Assembly: GCF_001876935.1 (NCBI RefSeq) | Contig: NC_033795.1 | Coordinates: forward strand, 60,567,116-60,631,115 | Length of the DNA stretch: 64,000 nucleotides | Direction: 5' to 3' | From: Asparagus officinalis | Taxonomy: Eukaryota > Streptophyta > Magnoliopsida > Asparagales > Asparagaceae | Shown: one piece after another, positions 51,181 through 61,370 of the stretch | How the letters are laid out: each line of letters begins with the position of its first letter | Numbering within the stretch: the stretch's first letter is position 1 | Program-made: the position numbers and the translations under genes | Notes under the pieces: generated by a model | The model's input: only the letters and a program-made list of their open reading frames with translations | What the model was told of the DNA's origin: nothing | The model's database searches: none

Positions 51181-52370
51181 ACCTTTCTTCTTGGAGTTGA
51201 GGATTATCGGTCGGCGAGCAGCGAGGACCAGATCTCCTTCCTTGAAGCTTCTCTGTCGGACCCTTTTGTTAAAAGCCCTAGATATTCTGGCTTGATAGAA
51301 CTCAATGTGTTATTGAGCTTCCAAGCGCTTTTCATCCAACATTTCGAGTTCCTCGAGACGTTTCTGATGTTGTTCTTCTGTCGTCATCTCAGTTGCGAAA
51401 GCGATCCGAAGGGATGGGATTTGGATCTCCAATGGTAGCACAGCTTCACATCCGTATACCAACGAATATGGGGTAGCTCCTGTAGGTGTGCGTATGGTGG
51501 TGCGATAAGCCCAGAGCGCTTCACCGAGTTTATCGTCCCAGCCTCGTTTCTTGGTCTTCACGAGCTTTGACAGGATCTTAATGATCGTCTTGTTAAATGC
51601 CTTAGCTAATCCATTCGCAGCGGGATAGTAAGCTGTTGACGAAACATCTTGAATTTTAAACTTGTCACAAAATCTGACGAAGGCGTTGCTTATGAACTAC
51701 GGACCGTTGTCATGAATGATCCGTCTTGGCACGCCGTGTCGGTATATGACATGATGTTTGATGAAATTGATGACGTTGTTCATCTTTACTTCTCTAAGCG
51801 GAATCGCTTCAGCCCACTTTGAAAAGTAATCTGTGATTGCGAGAATGAATCGATCACCTTTGACTGAAAGGGGAAAAATAGGACCGACAATGTCCATGCC
51901 CCATGTCTCGAACGGCCACGACGTGGTTGACGTGTGTAAAAAATAGGACCGACAATGTCCATGCCCCATGTCTCGAACGGCCACGACGTGGTTGACGTGT
52001 GTAACTGATCTGGTGGTTGGTGCATATAATTTGCATGTATTTGACAGGCATGACATTCTCGGGCGTATTCAATTGCATCACGAACCATCGTTGGCCAAAA
52101 ATATCCCATTCTCCTGATGCGATCATACAATTTGGGACCGGACTGATGCGCACCACATTCTCCTTCGTGTGCTTCCTTAAGAACTTCTTCTGCTTCTTTG
52201 TTCGAAAGGCATCGAAGTAAAAGACCATCGTACCCTCGACAGTATAATGTATGGGTCTCGGTATTATAGAAGAATCTTGGTGCTCTTCGGCGGATTGATT
52301 CCCTTTCTTTTACGTCCTCTGGCAAAATACCATATTGGACATAGTCAATGATAGGAAAACGCCAATCTTG
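51181..52370 (-). pseudogene. T2 integrase
   Basis: The minus strand from 52370: TLYCRGYDGLLLRCLS, the zinc-binding HEGECGAH ... CHACQ set, WPFETWGMDIVGPIF with the first catalytic Asp, then a break at the 65-bp duplication. It continues in another frame with FILAITDYFSKWAEA and IIHDNGP (second Asp). After a further break near 51600-51700 comes the Glu region and, from 51561, ALWAYRTTIRTPTGATPYSLVYG and the C-domain to about 51181. It inserts the cDNA into the genome; this copy is inactivated by the duplication and stops. Confidence 0.88.
51874..52003. repeat. 65-bp tandem duplication in integrase core
   Basis: The text ATAGGACCGACAATGTCCAT and the following bases occur twice, 65 bp apart (51874-51938, 51939-52003), apparently identical. 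65 is not a multiple of 3, so it shifts the frame immediately after the first catalytic Asp. Confidence 0.93.
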
Positions 52371-52439
52371 GGACTCAGACCCAATTTGAGTTGAATTCAC
52401 CTCCTTGGCGTTTATGTTTCTATCCTCTTCCTCTTCAAT

Positions 52440-52935
52440 ATCCATATCGTATATGGGTATGCAGAGTTGATGCGTCCTTACTTTGACTAATAGTTCAGTT
52501 TCGGGAGGCTGCGCAAGTGATACCGCTAGTGCTGCCAGTGCATCTGCATAAGCGTTCTGGAGACGGGAGATGTATTCAATATAGAATTCTTCAAAAGAAT
52601 CTGCCATTTTGATGGCCTCCTGGTGGTACGGGATCAGGTCTTGGTTCTTGACTTCGTACTCTCCACGGACTTGGTTGACTATCAATTGAGAATCCCCAAA
52701 AGCTTCGAGATATTCGACCCCCAGCTCCTTGGTGAAACTTAGTCCAATGAGAAGCGTGTTGTACTCGTCTACGTTATTGGAACATGGACTAGTCAGTGAA
52801 TAAGCCCGAGGCATCACATGCTTCCCCGGGGAAATTAAGACCACCCCAACTCCAGACGAGACTTTAGGACATCCGGGGGTTATTGCCCTATTCACTGCTC
52901 TCGAAGCACCATCGAAGTATAATTGCCATACTTGT
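52440..52935 (-). CDS. T2 second RNase H (archaeal type)
   Basis: Part of an open minus-strand frame to 51786. It shows LYFDGASR (Asp), NVDEYNTLLIGLSF (Glu), EAFGDSQLIVNQVRGEYE (Asp) and NAYADALAALAVS (Asp): all four catalytic acids of RNase H are present. It lies between the usual RNase H and the integrase, the hallmark of the Tat lineage. It continues in frame into the integrase zinc finger. Confidence 0.88.
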
Positions 52936-52940
52936 TGGTG

Positions 52941-53648
52941 CTATGTAGTGTTAACCTCGTGGGTTTCATCCGGCAAATCATCATATACTTCTGCCGTATC
53001 CGTTGTCGGGTTTGCCGCCAAAAGATCGCAAATCGCTTGTCCTTTGATCGACTTCTGTTGTTTGAAGTGCAAATCATATTGGGACAAGAGAAGGGCCCAT
53101 TTCGCTAACCGCCAATTCATAGAGGCCGGTTGCGTCATAAATACTCGTACTGGATTAACGTTAGAAATGACGTAAATCGTCTGTCCAACCAAGTAATGCC
53201 ACATTTTTTGCATTGCAAATACCAATGCGAGGCATTCTTTCTCAATCATCGGATATCGAGACTCGACGCCTATCAAGGTCCGACTTAGGTAATAAACTGC
53301 CTGTTCCTGACCATTATCATCGTCTTTTGCTAGTAAGGCACTTATCGAGTGGTTCATCACCTTGAGATAAATCAAGAACGGTCTACCTGATTTTGGTGCG
53401 ACGAGAACAGGAGGATTCGTTAGGTATGTTTTGATATCTTCGAATGCTTTTTGGCAGGTGTCGTCCTAAATAAATGACACACCTTTCTTGTTTAGCTTAG
53501 AGAATGGTTGGCATTTTCCAGAGAGATTCGAGATGAACCGCCGGATGTAAGCTAAACGCCCTTGCAATCCTCTGAGCTCTCTCAGATTTCTAATGTATAC
53601 CCTTAGTGGTGACGACGAACCCAAGAAATTTTCCGCTGGACATTCCAA
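52941..53648 (-). pseudogene. T2 first RNase H and RT connection
   Basis: 53648-53466 encodes RGLQGRLAYIRRFISNLSGK and stops at 53466. 53375-52941 encodes SISALLAKDDDNGQEQAVYYL, SRYPMIEKECLALVFAMQK, ALLLSQYDLHFKQQKSIKGQ and ICDLLAANP. A deletion of about 45 bp relative to T1 near 53590 breaks the link to RT. The first RNase H Asp is not evident, as expected for Tat elements. Confidence 0.82.
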
Positions 53649-55521
53649 GAAATGATTTAGTGGGGTTCATCTTCAACTGATGACTCCTCATGAGATCGAA
53701 CATTGTCTTCAAATCCTTGATGTGATCTTCCTTGTTGCGGCTTTTCACAACCAAATCATCAACGTAGCATTCGACTGTTTTCCTAAGATGTTCTTGGAAA
53801 ATCTTAGTCATTGCTCGCTGGTACGTGGCGCCTGCATTCTTTAGATCGAAAGGCATCACCGTGTAGCAAAAGACACCAAGGGGTGTTTTGAACGCTGTAT
53901 GCTTCTCGTCATCTGGGTGCATCTTAATTTGGTTATATCCTGAGAAACCATCCATAAAAGACATTCTCTCAAATCCGCACGTATTGTCGATAATGACATC
54001 TGTGATTGGGAGAGGAAAGTCGTCTTTCGGACATGCCGTATTCAGGTCCCTGAAGTCGATACAGATCCTGATTTTACCGTTCTTCTTCATGACTGGAACA
54101 ATATTGGCTAACCAGCCTTGTTCCTCTCGGATAAATCCTGAGTCGATCAACTTCTTAACCTCTGCCTCAATGGCTTCCATAATCTGTGGACGAAACCGTC
54201 TTTGCTGTTGCTTGACAGGTTTGGCATCCGGCTTGATATCGAGGCGGTGCATTGCCACATTGGGGTCGAGCCCTGGCATATCTTCATAGTTCCAAGCGAA
54301 GACGTCAATGTATTCCCTGATGAGAGCAATTAGTTCCTCCTTCTCATTTGAGGGAAGACTATCGCTGATGAATATAGGCTTTGGGTTAGCCTCGTCACCC
54401 ATGTTAACTTGGACTATTTTATCTTCAGTGGGGGGTTCCCTCTGTTCAAACCTATCGCCGTACTGCATGTTCAGGTGATGAACCCATGGGTCTTCCCACG
54501 TTGGCATTTGATCATCATTCTCCATTGTAGACGGATCAACTGTAGCCATGTTCGCCATTAGGGCTTTGAAAGCTTCCCCCAGACTTGTATCAGAATCCCA
54601 TTCCGAGGAATTTGACGAATTTCCATCTTTATATTGCTTAGACGATTGGTTATTGATTAACCAGCAGCATTCGTCTTCTGACGAAGATTCATACCCTAAC
54701 CCTCGTCTGTATTTATAATAACCGTCCGGTTTTCCTTTTGGTACATATGTCGCTTTGGGTGGAATACGAGGACCTCGATCGAAGTATAGACCTTCCCCGA
54801 GTGTGAAATCATACCCCTGCTTTTCCATGAGCTTGCGCGCTTCCGGACTATACTTAGATAGATGCTGACCAGGTTTGTCGCTATTCTCATCTTCCCTTAA
54901 AAAATGGTCTGGTAATGGAAAACCCTCTCCTTTACCATAAATCACCTCTCTTTCGCCTCCTATTTTGGTAGGAATGACCAAGGTGGTTCCGAAAGAGTGC
55001 TGGAGTTGTTTCTTTGTTATATAGGACGATCGAAGCGGCATATATAAGTCGGGATTATCATATAATTCTTTTATCACATCATCAAGAGACAGGGAGTACT
55101 CTAAATCGTTATTTATTTCATTATTGGCAAGTTGCCAGTTACAACTGCCCTCTGACGTTTGTTTATCGTCAAGGTTGATTACAAAGGGTACAATGTCGTT
55201 TAAAACATAACCTCCATTGTAATCAAATCCGGCTTCGGTATCAGCTTCTTCTCCGCTGTCCGTGCAATGGGCCGATGATTCAGTATCAGATTTGTTACCA
55301 TAAAGGAGAGAATCAGTGAAATAATTCTCATACCCTTTGAATGGTTGCTTATCCGCGACCACCGTCCTAACCTTATTATCAGTGTCGACATATTTCAAAC
55401 ACTGATGGAGAGTGGAGGGGATTATAACGTTACTATGGATCCAAGGCCGACCCAATAGTAAGTTATATGAAGTTTCGGCATCGATCACATAACATGTGAC
55501 TTCTGTCTTCAAATCTCCCAT
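53590..55521 (-). CDS. T2 protease end, acidic linker and reverse transcriptase
   Basis: 643 open codons. Residues 1-25 end the protease (VTCYVIDAETSYNLLLGRPW). Residues 80-370 form an acidic linker with a glycine-rich piece weakly like a G-patch (near 245) and SSSEDECC. Residues 385-643 are RT: KEELIALIREYIDVFAWNY, FRPQIMEAIEAEVKKLIDSG, ICIDFRDLNTACPKDDFPLP, MDGFSGYNQIKMHPDDEKH, the catalytic YVDD near residue 593 and SFLGMSSGKFLGFVVTT. The frame ends just after GIH through a small deletion. The best preserved RT here; it would synthesise the element's cDNA. Confidence 0.92.
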   Translation of the reverse strand: MGDLKTEVTCYVIDAETSYNLLLGRPWIHSNVIIPSTLHQCLKYVDTDNKVRTVVADKQPFKGYENYFTDSLLYGNKSDTESSAHCTDSGEEADTEAGFDYNGGYVLNDIVPFVINLDDKQTSEGSCNWQLANNEINNDLEYSLSLDDVIKELYDNPDLYMPLRSSYITKKQLQHSFGTTLVIPTKIGGEREVIYGKGEGFPLPDHFLREDENSDKPGQHLSKYSPEARKLMEKQGYDFTLGEGLYFDRGPRIPPKATYVPKGKPDGYYKYRRGLGYESSSEDECCWLINNQSSKQYKDGNSSNSSEWDSDTSLGEAFKALMANMATVDPSTMENDDQMPTWEDPWVHHLNMQYGDRFEQREPPTEDKIVQVNMGDEANPKPIFISDSLPSNEKEELIALIREYIDVFAWNYEDMPGLDPNVAMHRLDIKPDAKPVKQQQRRFRPQIMEAIEAEVKKLIDSGFIREEQGWLANIVPVMKKNGKIRICIDFRDLNTACPKDDFPLPITDVIIDNTCGFERMSFMDGFSGYNQIKMHPDDEKHTAFKTPLGVFCYTVMPFDLKNAGATYQRAMTKIFQEHLRKTVECYVDDLVVKSRNKEDHIKDLKTMFDLMRSHQLKMNPTKSFLGMSSGKFLGFVVTTKGIH

Positions 55522-55540
55522 TTGACACTTTATCCGGATT

Positions 55541-56071
55541 TTACCTAAAGGTCAATCCGTAAATGACCGTGCCTGTGGACGCCAACTTGCTGACTGGAAT
55601 GCCGAGGATATGCATCAAGCGAAGCGGCATAATACTCACAGCAGAACCCGGATCCACTTGGATTCGGTTGACTTTGCTGGAGCCAATGTACCCAACGAAA
55701 TACAGGGGTCGATACAGGTTTGAATTCTTCTTCTGCATATCCTCTTTGGTGAAGGTAATGCAGGGAAGGTTTTTAGCCGCTATATTGCAGTGTTGAATTG
55801 ACAGTTCTGGTCCTTCAATTGCCGGCTTGATCCGAGTAAGGAACACTTCTGAATTGGCCAAGGCTTCTTGCAAGGCTTCCCTGGTTTCTTTAGACAACCG
55901 TAGCAACTCATACAATGTTATCCGCGCTGGAATGTTAGCCAGTTGAGCCATAATATCGAAGACGTGCGGAGTGTTCGAGCTTTCCGGTTTATCTCTTCCA
56001 ATCAGACGATTGAAACGAGACTGCTTCGGATTCTGAACCTCCTGGGGATTCTTCTCTTTCGGTTTATTCAC
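55541..56071 (-). pseudogene. T2 protease
   Basis: In frame with gag to the right (one TAG at about 56075). LYELLRLSKETREALQEALA precedes the retropepsin-like site QVDPGSAVSIMPLRLM, with the catalytic Asp kept, and IYGLTF after it. A deletion of about 14 bp at 55550, compared with T1, shifts the frame before the RT-linker ORF. It would process the Gag-Pol precursor. Confidence 0.85.
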
Positions 56072-56074
56072 CGG

Positions 56075-57430
56075 CTATCGCCGAGCTTCTTCGCCCGGTG
56101 TAGGACTCGTAATCACCCCCATCTCCGTGAGAGTTTTGGCTGATCCCCGTTTAGTCACCCCCTGATCACTAGGTGACGGATAATTGTAGTGATACTCATT
56201 TCTGCTTCTAGTGGCGAAGACTTCTTGTTCTTCTTCGGAGAGCGGGAAAGTAGGAGCTTTATCACCATCCTCCTCGAAGATTGTGGATGTAGCATTGCAG
56301 GACTTGCCTTTACCCTTTCTGGTCGAGGAAGTAGTCCACTGATCGTCTTCAATTAGATCAGGGTGGACCCAAAGGATTTTGCCGCTTGGGGCTGTGTGTG
56401 GCATAAGTCCTTTTTGGCGCTGTCCATGTGGGTCATCGTTCACTATCTTTATTCTAACTTTGGTGATGCGTTCTGGTTTGAACCATGATGTGGGCACCGA
56501 TCCAAAGCTGATTGAAACCGTATTTGCTCCAACATTCTTGGACGGCTTCGGGGTTATGACGCCTACATCAATTAGCGCCTGGATCTTGTCCTTGAGGTGG
56601 TAGCATGACTTGGTAGGGTGATGGACCGCTCTATGGTATGCGCAATACTTTGGATCCGTCACTTTGCTAGCCCCTTCTTGATCCACGATCGCTGGCAGCT
56701 GGATTTTGTTATTCTCCAACAGGTACTTAAAGATGCCGGGAAATTCGTCATCTTTGAAAGAGTACACTTTAGGAAATCTTGGCTCTGAAGACTTCTGCTT
56801 CTGAGGCCGTTGTTGCCATTGCCCCCGAGATTGTTGTGGTGCTTGTTGCTACGGCTGTTGTTGAGGTTGCAATTGGAAAGTTTGATTAGCATCAACTGCA
56901 TTAGCATGTGCCATACCTTTCCCCCGTGGGACAAAATTCTGTTGCGGAGCATTCGTCGCCTGTTGGCCTCTTTCCGCCTTTTTCCTTCTGAGGAATCGCT
57001 CGGCTTGCTCTCCTCGGACCTTCAAATCCTTCCATGTTTTGGATGGAGCTGTCCCCATTGCTTCCAACACGTCCAACGCGAGGTTGTTGTGGCAAGTCTG
57101 GAGAATGAATTCCTCGGTGATCGGGTCCCGACAGTTCATCGCCTTGTTCCGGAACCTTTTGACGAATGTGTCAACCAATTCCCCGTCTTTTTGTTTCTCG
57201 TCCAGCAACGACCCGATGGATATCTCGGTATCGTCGTCGAAGAAGTTAGCGAGGAATTTAGTCTCCATGTCATCCCAGCTATTCACGCTTCCTGGCTTGA
57301 GGCGGCGATACCAATCGAAGGCGGCTCTACTAAGAGTGCAAACGAAGGACCGTACCATCAGAGGCTCATTACCAGAGATAACCCCCAGGTGTGATTTGAA
57401 GTAAATCAAATGCTGGGTGGGTGAACCCAT
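56075..57430 (-). pseudogene. T2 gag, capsid and zinc-binding part
   Basis: 57430-56849 is the retrotransposon gag domain: LMVRSFVCTLSRAAFDWYRR, LKPGSVNSWDDMETKFLANF, FVKRFRNKAMNC and TWKDLKVRGEQAERFLRRKK. One TAG at 56849, inside a Gln-rich stretch, interrupts it. The same frame continues with FPGIFKYLLENNKIQLP and a Cys/His set, YCAYHRAVHHPTKSCYHLKD, the Tat counterpart of a zinc knuckle, and then VGVITPKP. Confidence 0.9.
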
Positions 57431-58899
57431 CCCATTAAATGGCGTGAAGTTTATTAGATTGAACTTCGTCGGATATGGGATCGATTCCCATTCTCTTGGT
57501 TATGAACAAGGAATGCCCGTTTTCTTCATCTCTTGAGCGGAAATCAATGTATTGATTTTGCTCTCGAGGTTTTTAATCTTCAAGTTTTCACCTGTGTTTT
57601 CACTAGCATTCTCGTTACCACCCCCTGCGTTGACGGGAGGATTATTGGCATTATGAGTCTCATTCGGACCTGTGTCCTCACAGATTAACATGGTTACAAA
57701 CACTTGGTTCGCCTTGCTGGTTTGTCAGCGCTTGGATTTGTTGGCTCATGCATTTCTTCATGATCTGGGCCATGGCCATGACTGCATTTAATACCTGAAG
57801 CTGCTCCTGGTTGGTTAGTCTGTTTCCTCTTCGGGCATCTGGCACGTTGTTGGGGGACTTATCCATAAGTGCTTCGCGGGTTGTCCCTCGCTGATACCGT
57901 ATTATCTGATGCGACCGCGGAGCCGGCATCAGATTCTCATCTTCTGAAGTAGTCTTGTCGAACCCTACGCATAAGTTGCTCGCTGGGTTTGATGTTGGAC
58001 TGCAGACGGGGTTATACACCGGGGTTGCTTCAGAATCAGACTCGAGATTCATCCCGTGCCGATGTCCCTTTGCTGGTCATGATTGGTGGTGACCGCTCGA
58101 ATTCCGGCCATCTCAAACCACCGGCTCTTATTCGTCGGAAACGGGCCTAGGCGGCCTTGGTTTTGGCGTTTCGGTACTGAGCCTTTCGAAAATCGAAACT
58201 CTTTCAGGAACTGTCTTGATGCAGTTGCACTCAGATAATACTGCCCGAATGAGTTTGGAACAGGGGCATTGAGTTTCTTGTTCTCGAGGACTCCTTTTCT
58301 TGGTTTTACTCGTACCCCCAGCACGATAGTACAACTCGTCTACTTGAAGATCAGAGTAACCTATCGTGTGTTGGCACGACTTCTCAGGTATAACGCTATC
58401 GTCATCAGACGACAATGTTTCCTTCTGAGGGCGAACTGCCTTCTTTGGGCTTTCAAAAGTCACGCGCCTCGAAACATGCCTTTGTGGGCGTGAGTTCTCG
58501 GCGGGTTCCTGGACTTCAATGCGCAAATTGGTGTGCTTAGCTGCCCTGATCTCTTTGTCATGTTGAGGGTGGTGGCGACCCCCAGCATGTTGAGTCGTTC
58601 GGGGCTTCTTCATCGGGCCTAAACGTTCTTGAACTGGAGCTTTGCCTCTCTCATCGTGAATTGGACCGAGGCACTCCAAAACTGGCTTCTTTCTTCGGGA
58701 TGATTCTGCATGATCTCCCAGAGTAGCCATGGAAATTATCGGCGATTTAGAGTGTTTCGCCGGAGGTTGAACCCTTGCTGGAGACTGCAATGGTTGCTTT
58801 TTAGCCTGAATCGCCACTTCAGACTTTGGCCTCCAGACTTGGCGGGGTGGGGGCGGCTTCTTCGTCACCTCCTTCTGCAATCTCCTACGGGCTTCCTGG
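57431..58899 (-). pseudogene. T2 gag, N-terminal low-complexity part
   Basis: 58880-58128 is open for 250 residues: basic, Pro/Gln-rich, ending with VDELYYRAGGTSKTKKRS, CPCSKLIRAVLSECNC and RVSIFERLS. The last three motifs recur in T3. A stop at 58128 and frame changes follow (58052-57678 with NAVMAMAQIMKKCMSQQI; 57703-57500 with NLKIKNLESKINTLISAQE, a coiled coil). The frame is open rightwards until the T3 LTR at 58900, so the true start is not visible. Confidence 0.8.
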
Positions 58900-59396
58900 T
58901 GTTCGCGGGGAAAACCGTTTTCTTCATTGATGTCATTGTGATATCAAAATAACAACTTTTTGTGGTTACAAAAGATCTGGTCTTTTTTTAGATCCGGTTA
59001 CAACGAAATCAAAGAAAATAAAGAAAAATTACAACTTTCTCCTTGTGAACAAATCGCGAGCTCCTGTTTTGCGGTCGCTCGCTTTTGTGGGTTCTTTGCC
59101 AACGCCGGGGTTACTCCGTGGACCACCGCGCGATCTAGATCCGGTCGGATCTACACGATTTAACGGGTATTATTCCACGAAGGGAATAATAGCCGGGAGG
59201 GATTAGTTCACTAAGGAAATAATCGCTCGGATCTCGGGATCTAAGACCAAGCTTAGATCCAGAGTGTGATCTCGTGTAGATCTCAGATCTGTTCTTCCCC
59301 TCTCTCGAACTCCTGTGAACCAGATAGTGACGTTCATTGTCGTTCCTTAACACTGAGCTGTTCGTGGAGACCAATAGGCAATTTTCGATGCCTACA
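58900..59396 (-). repeat. T3 3' LTR, shortened
   Basis: 497 bp, TGTTCGCGGGG...GATGCCTACA. Relative to the T2 LTR an internal block of about 300 bp, including TATA box and palindrome, is missing between about 59310 and 59330. Confidence 0.85.
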
Positions 59397-59412
59397 GATA
59401 CCCCCTCCAAAG
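59397..59412 (-). other. T3 polypurine tract
   Basis: The minus strand reads CTTTGGAGGGGGTATC. Confidence 0.88.
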
Positions 59413-59942
59413 CGTTCCGGACTCGTTTCTTTTATAGAAGAGGCTGGAATACTTTGGATGTGATTGGTCTAGCCTTCAGTCGGCGTAAGGACCTGTAGTT
59501 AGCTTCGACTCTTGACTCCTTCGATTTTCGGTCTATCCAATGCTTTGACGAATAGCCGAAGTTCTTCCGGCGCTGCGTTTATCGCTTGGCCGTCGTCGGA
59601 GTCTCGAGTCTACAGCTGATGAATTGAGTTTGGCTCGTGTCATTGACTTTGAACTACCTCCGTCACATTGTGTTGACTTAGGGTTTCGGATCACAGTATG
59701 TTGACTTTTTGTCGTAACGCGTTGTCTGGCGTTGACCTAGGGTTACGCGTTGACCGGCATTGACCCTAGGGTTTCGAGCGTCGAACTTTGACTTTTTGGT
59801 CGCAACGCGTTGACTGGCGTTGGCCTAGGGTTACGCGTTGATCGGCGTTGACCTTAGGGTTTTTGAACCTCGTACGTTGACACAGTTTATACTCATACGT
59901 TTTCTGGAGTATACACAGTTTAATCTCTTAAGGTATTAGAGC
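59413..59942 (+). promoter_or_regulatory. T3 zone with W-box cluster ahead of antisense gene relic
   Basis: 59413-59640 matches T1 and T2 next to their polypurine tracts. From 59641 to 59883 the plus strand contains TTGAC ten times, nine of them as TTGACC or TTGACT, within imperfect repeats of GGCGTTGACCTAGGGTTACG. TTGACY is the core of the WRKY-binding W box. No TATA box is seen before 59943, so promoter activity is only inferred. Confidence 0.5.
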
Positions 59943-60084
59943 ATGGCGGTCCCAAATGTTGGGGCTGCAGGACCAACTGTTAAAGCTGATTCATCTGCAT
60001 GTGTGGATTTTATCTTGAATTTGTTGGATGCTCAAGTCACGAGACCAACTAGTGGAGCTGGTGCGTCAATGACTCGCATTTATA
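59943..60084 (+). pseudogene. Relic of the antisense gene in T3
   Basis: A short frame with VTRPTSGAGASMT, similar to T2's VRPTTSADTSIA exon (48832-48942) and T1's VRPTKKVDTSTA. All other exons are gone: the repeat block starts immediately after. Confidence 0.55.
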
Positions 60085-61370
60085 GAATTTTTGGCAAATT
60101 CTCAGCCATCAACAGGTTTGATGAGCCTTTACCGACTACCGTTTGAGTCGGGCTAGCATGCGGATTGTTTAAGTCCGTTCCGCATGTGACGTTGTGCTAA
60201 GAGAGTTAACGCTCTTAGTGCTACGATATTGAATACGTAGACTTCGCTATTGTTATGGGAATAGGCTACCCAACAATGTGTATTAGACGCTGACTTATCC
60301 CTACTTAGGCTTCGAGATAAAATACCCCAGAATCGAACTCTGGTGTCTTTTTCAATTGGTAAAAGACTAAACCGGCGACGCGTGTTAGGCGCTGACTTTG
60401 GGGTTTTTGGCTAACCCCCAGCCTTCAACGGATTTGATTAGCCTTTACCGACTACCGTTTGAGTCGGGCTAGTATGCGGATTGTCTCACGGGAATATACT
60501 ACCCGGCAACGCGTGTTAGGCGCTGACTTATCCTTACTTAGGATTCAGGATAAAAATCCCCAGACTCGGATTCTGGTGTCTTCTTCAATCGGTAAAAGAC
60601 TAAACCGGCAACGCGTGTTAGGTGTTGACTTATCCCTGCTTAGGCTTCGGGATAAAATTCCCCGTGCGTGTGAGGCACGGATTATGGTGTTATTAATAAC
60701 AACCTGCCACAATGTTGAATATGTGGTCTTTTGTCCTTTTTACGGTCAAATACTAACCGGCAATGCGTGTTAGACATAGACTTTGGGATTTTTGGCAAAC
60801 CCCCAGCCATCAACGGGTTTGATGTGCCTTTACCGATTACCGTTTGAATCGGGCTATCATGTGAATTATTAAAACCCGTTTCACATGTAACGTTGTGCTA
60901 AGAAAATCGCTTTTCTCAGACTTGATGCTATGATTTTGAACACATAGACTTGACCATTTCTTATAGGGAAAAGGTACCCTGCGCCGCGTATTAGACGACG
61001 ACTTATCCCCCCAGAATTATACTCTGGTGTCTTTTTCAATCGGTGAAAGACTAAACCGGCAACGCGTGTTAGGCGTTGGCTTATCCCTGCTTAGGCTTCG
61101 GGATAAAATTCCCCATGCATAAAAGGCATGGATTTTTGTTGCTACGATGCTGAATACGTAGACTCGGTCGTTTTTACGGGAACGAACCACCCAGCAACAC
61201 AGGTTAAGCGCTGACTTATCCCTACTTAGGATTCAGGATAAAAATCCCCAGACTGGATTCTGGTGTCTTTTTCAATCGGTGAAAGACTAAACCGGCGACG
61301 CGTGTTAAGCGTTGGCTTATCCCTGCTTAGGCTTCGGGATAAAATTCCCCATGCATAAAAGGCATGGATT
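60085..61370. repeat. Tat repeat block, T3 copy (largest)
   Basis: Long units (TTTTTGGC-AA, AACCCCCAGCC, GTTTGATTAGCCTTTACCGA and onwards) begin near 60088, 60400 and 60785. Between them lie at least eight short units with CGGC-ACGCGTGTTAGGCG and GGGATAAAATTCCCC. Spacing of short units is about 70-110 bp; pairs such as 61040-61130 and 61280-61370 are almost identical. Confidence 0.85.

Larger units (their letters stand above)
46430..58899 (-). mobile_element. Tat-lineage element T2, best preserved pol
   Basis: 3' LTR 46430-47230, polypurine tract, antisense gene 47650-49598, repeat block 49665-50530, short hairpin repeats to 51130, integrase, second RNase H, RNase H, RT, protease and gag on the minus strand up to 58899. 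There the T3 LTR interrupts gag. The 5' LTR is therefore not in the window. pol has an open frame of 643 codons (53590-55521) but also frameshifts at about 55550, 53590 and 51940. Left outside bases GTAGG. Confidence 0.9.

Noticed and set aside
53888..54289. Plus-strand 133-codon frame opposite RT (also 56810-57394 and 62640-63362 opposite gag)
   Set aside because: Shadow frames complementary to strongly coding minus-strand domains; no independent motifs.
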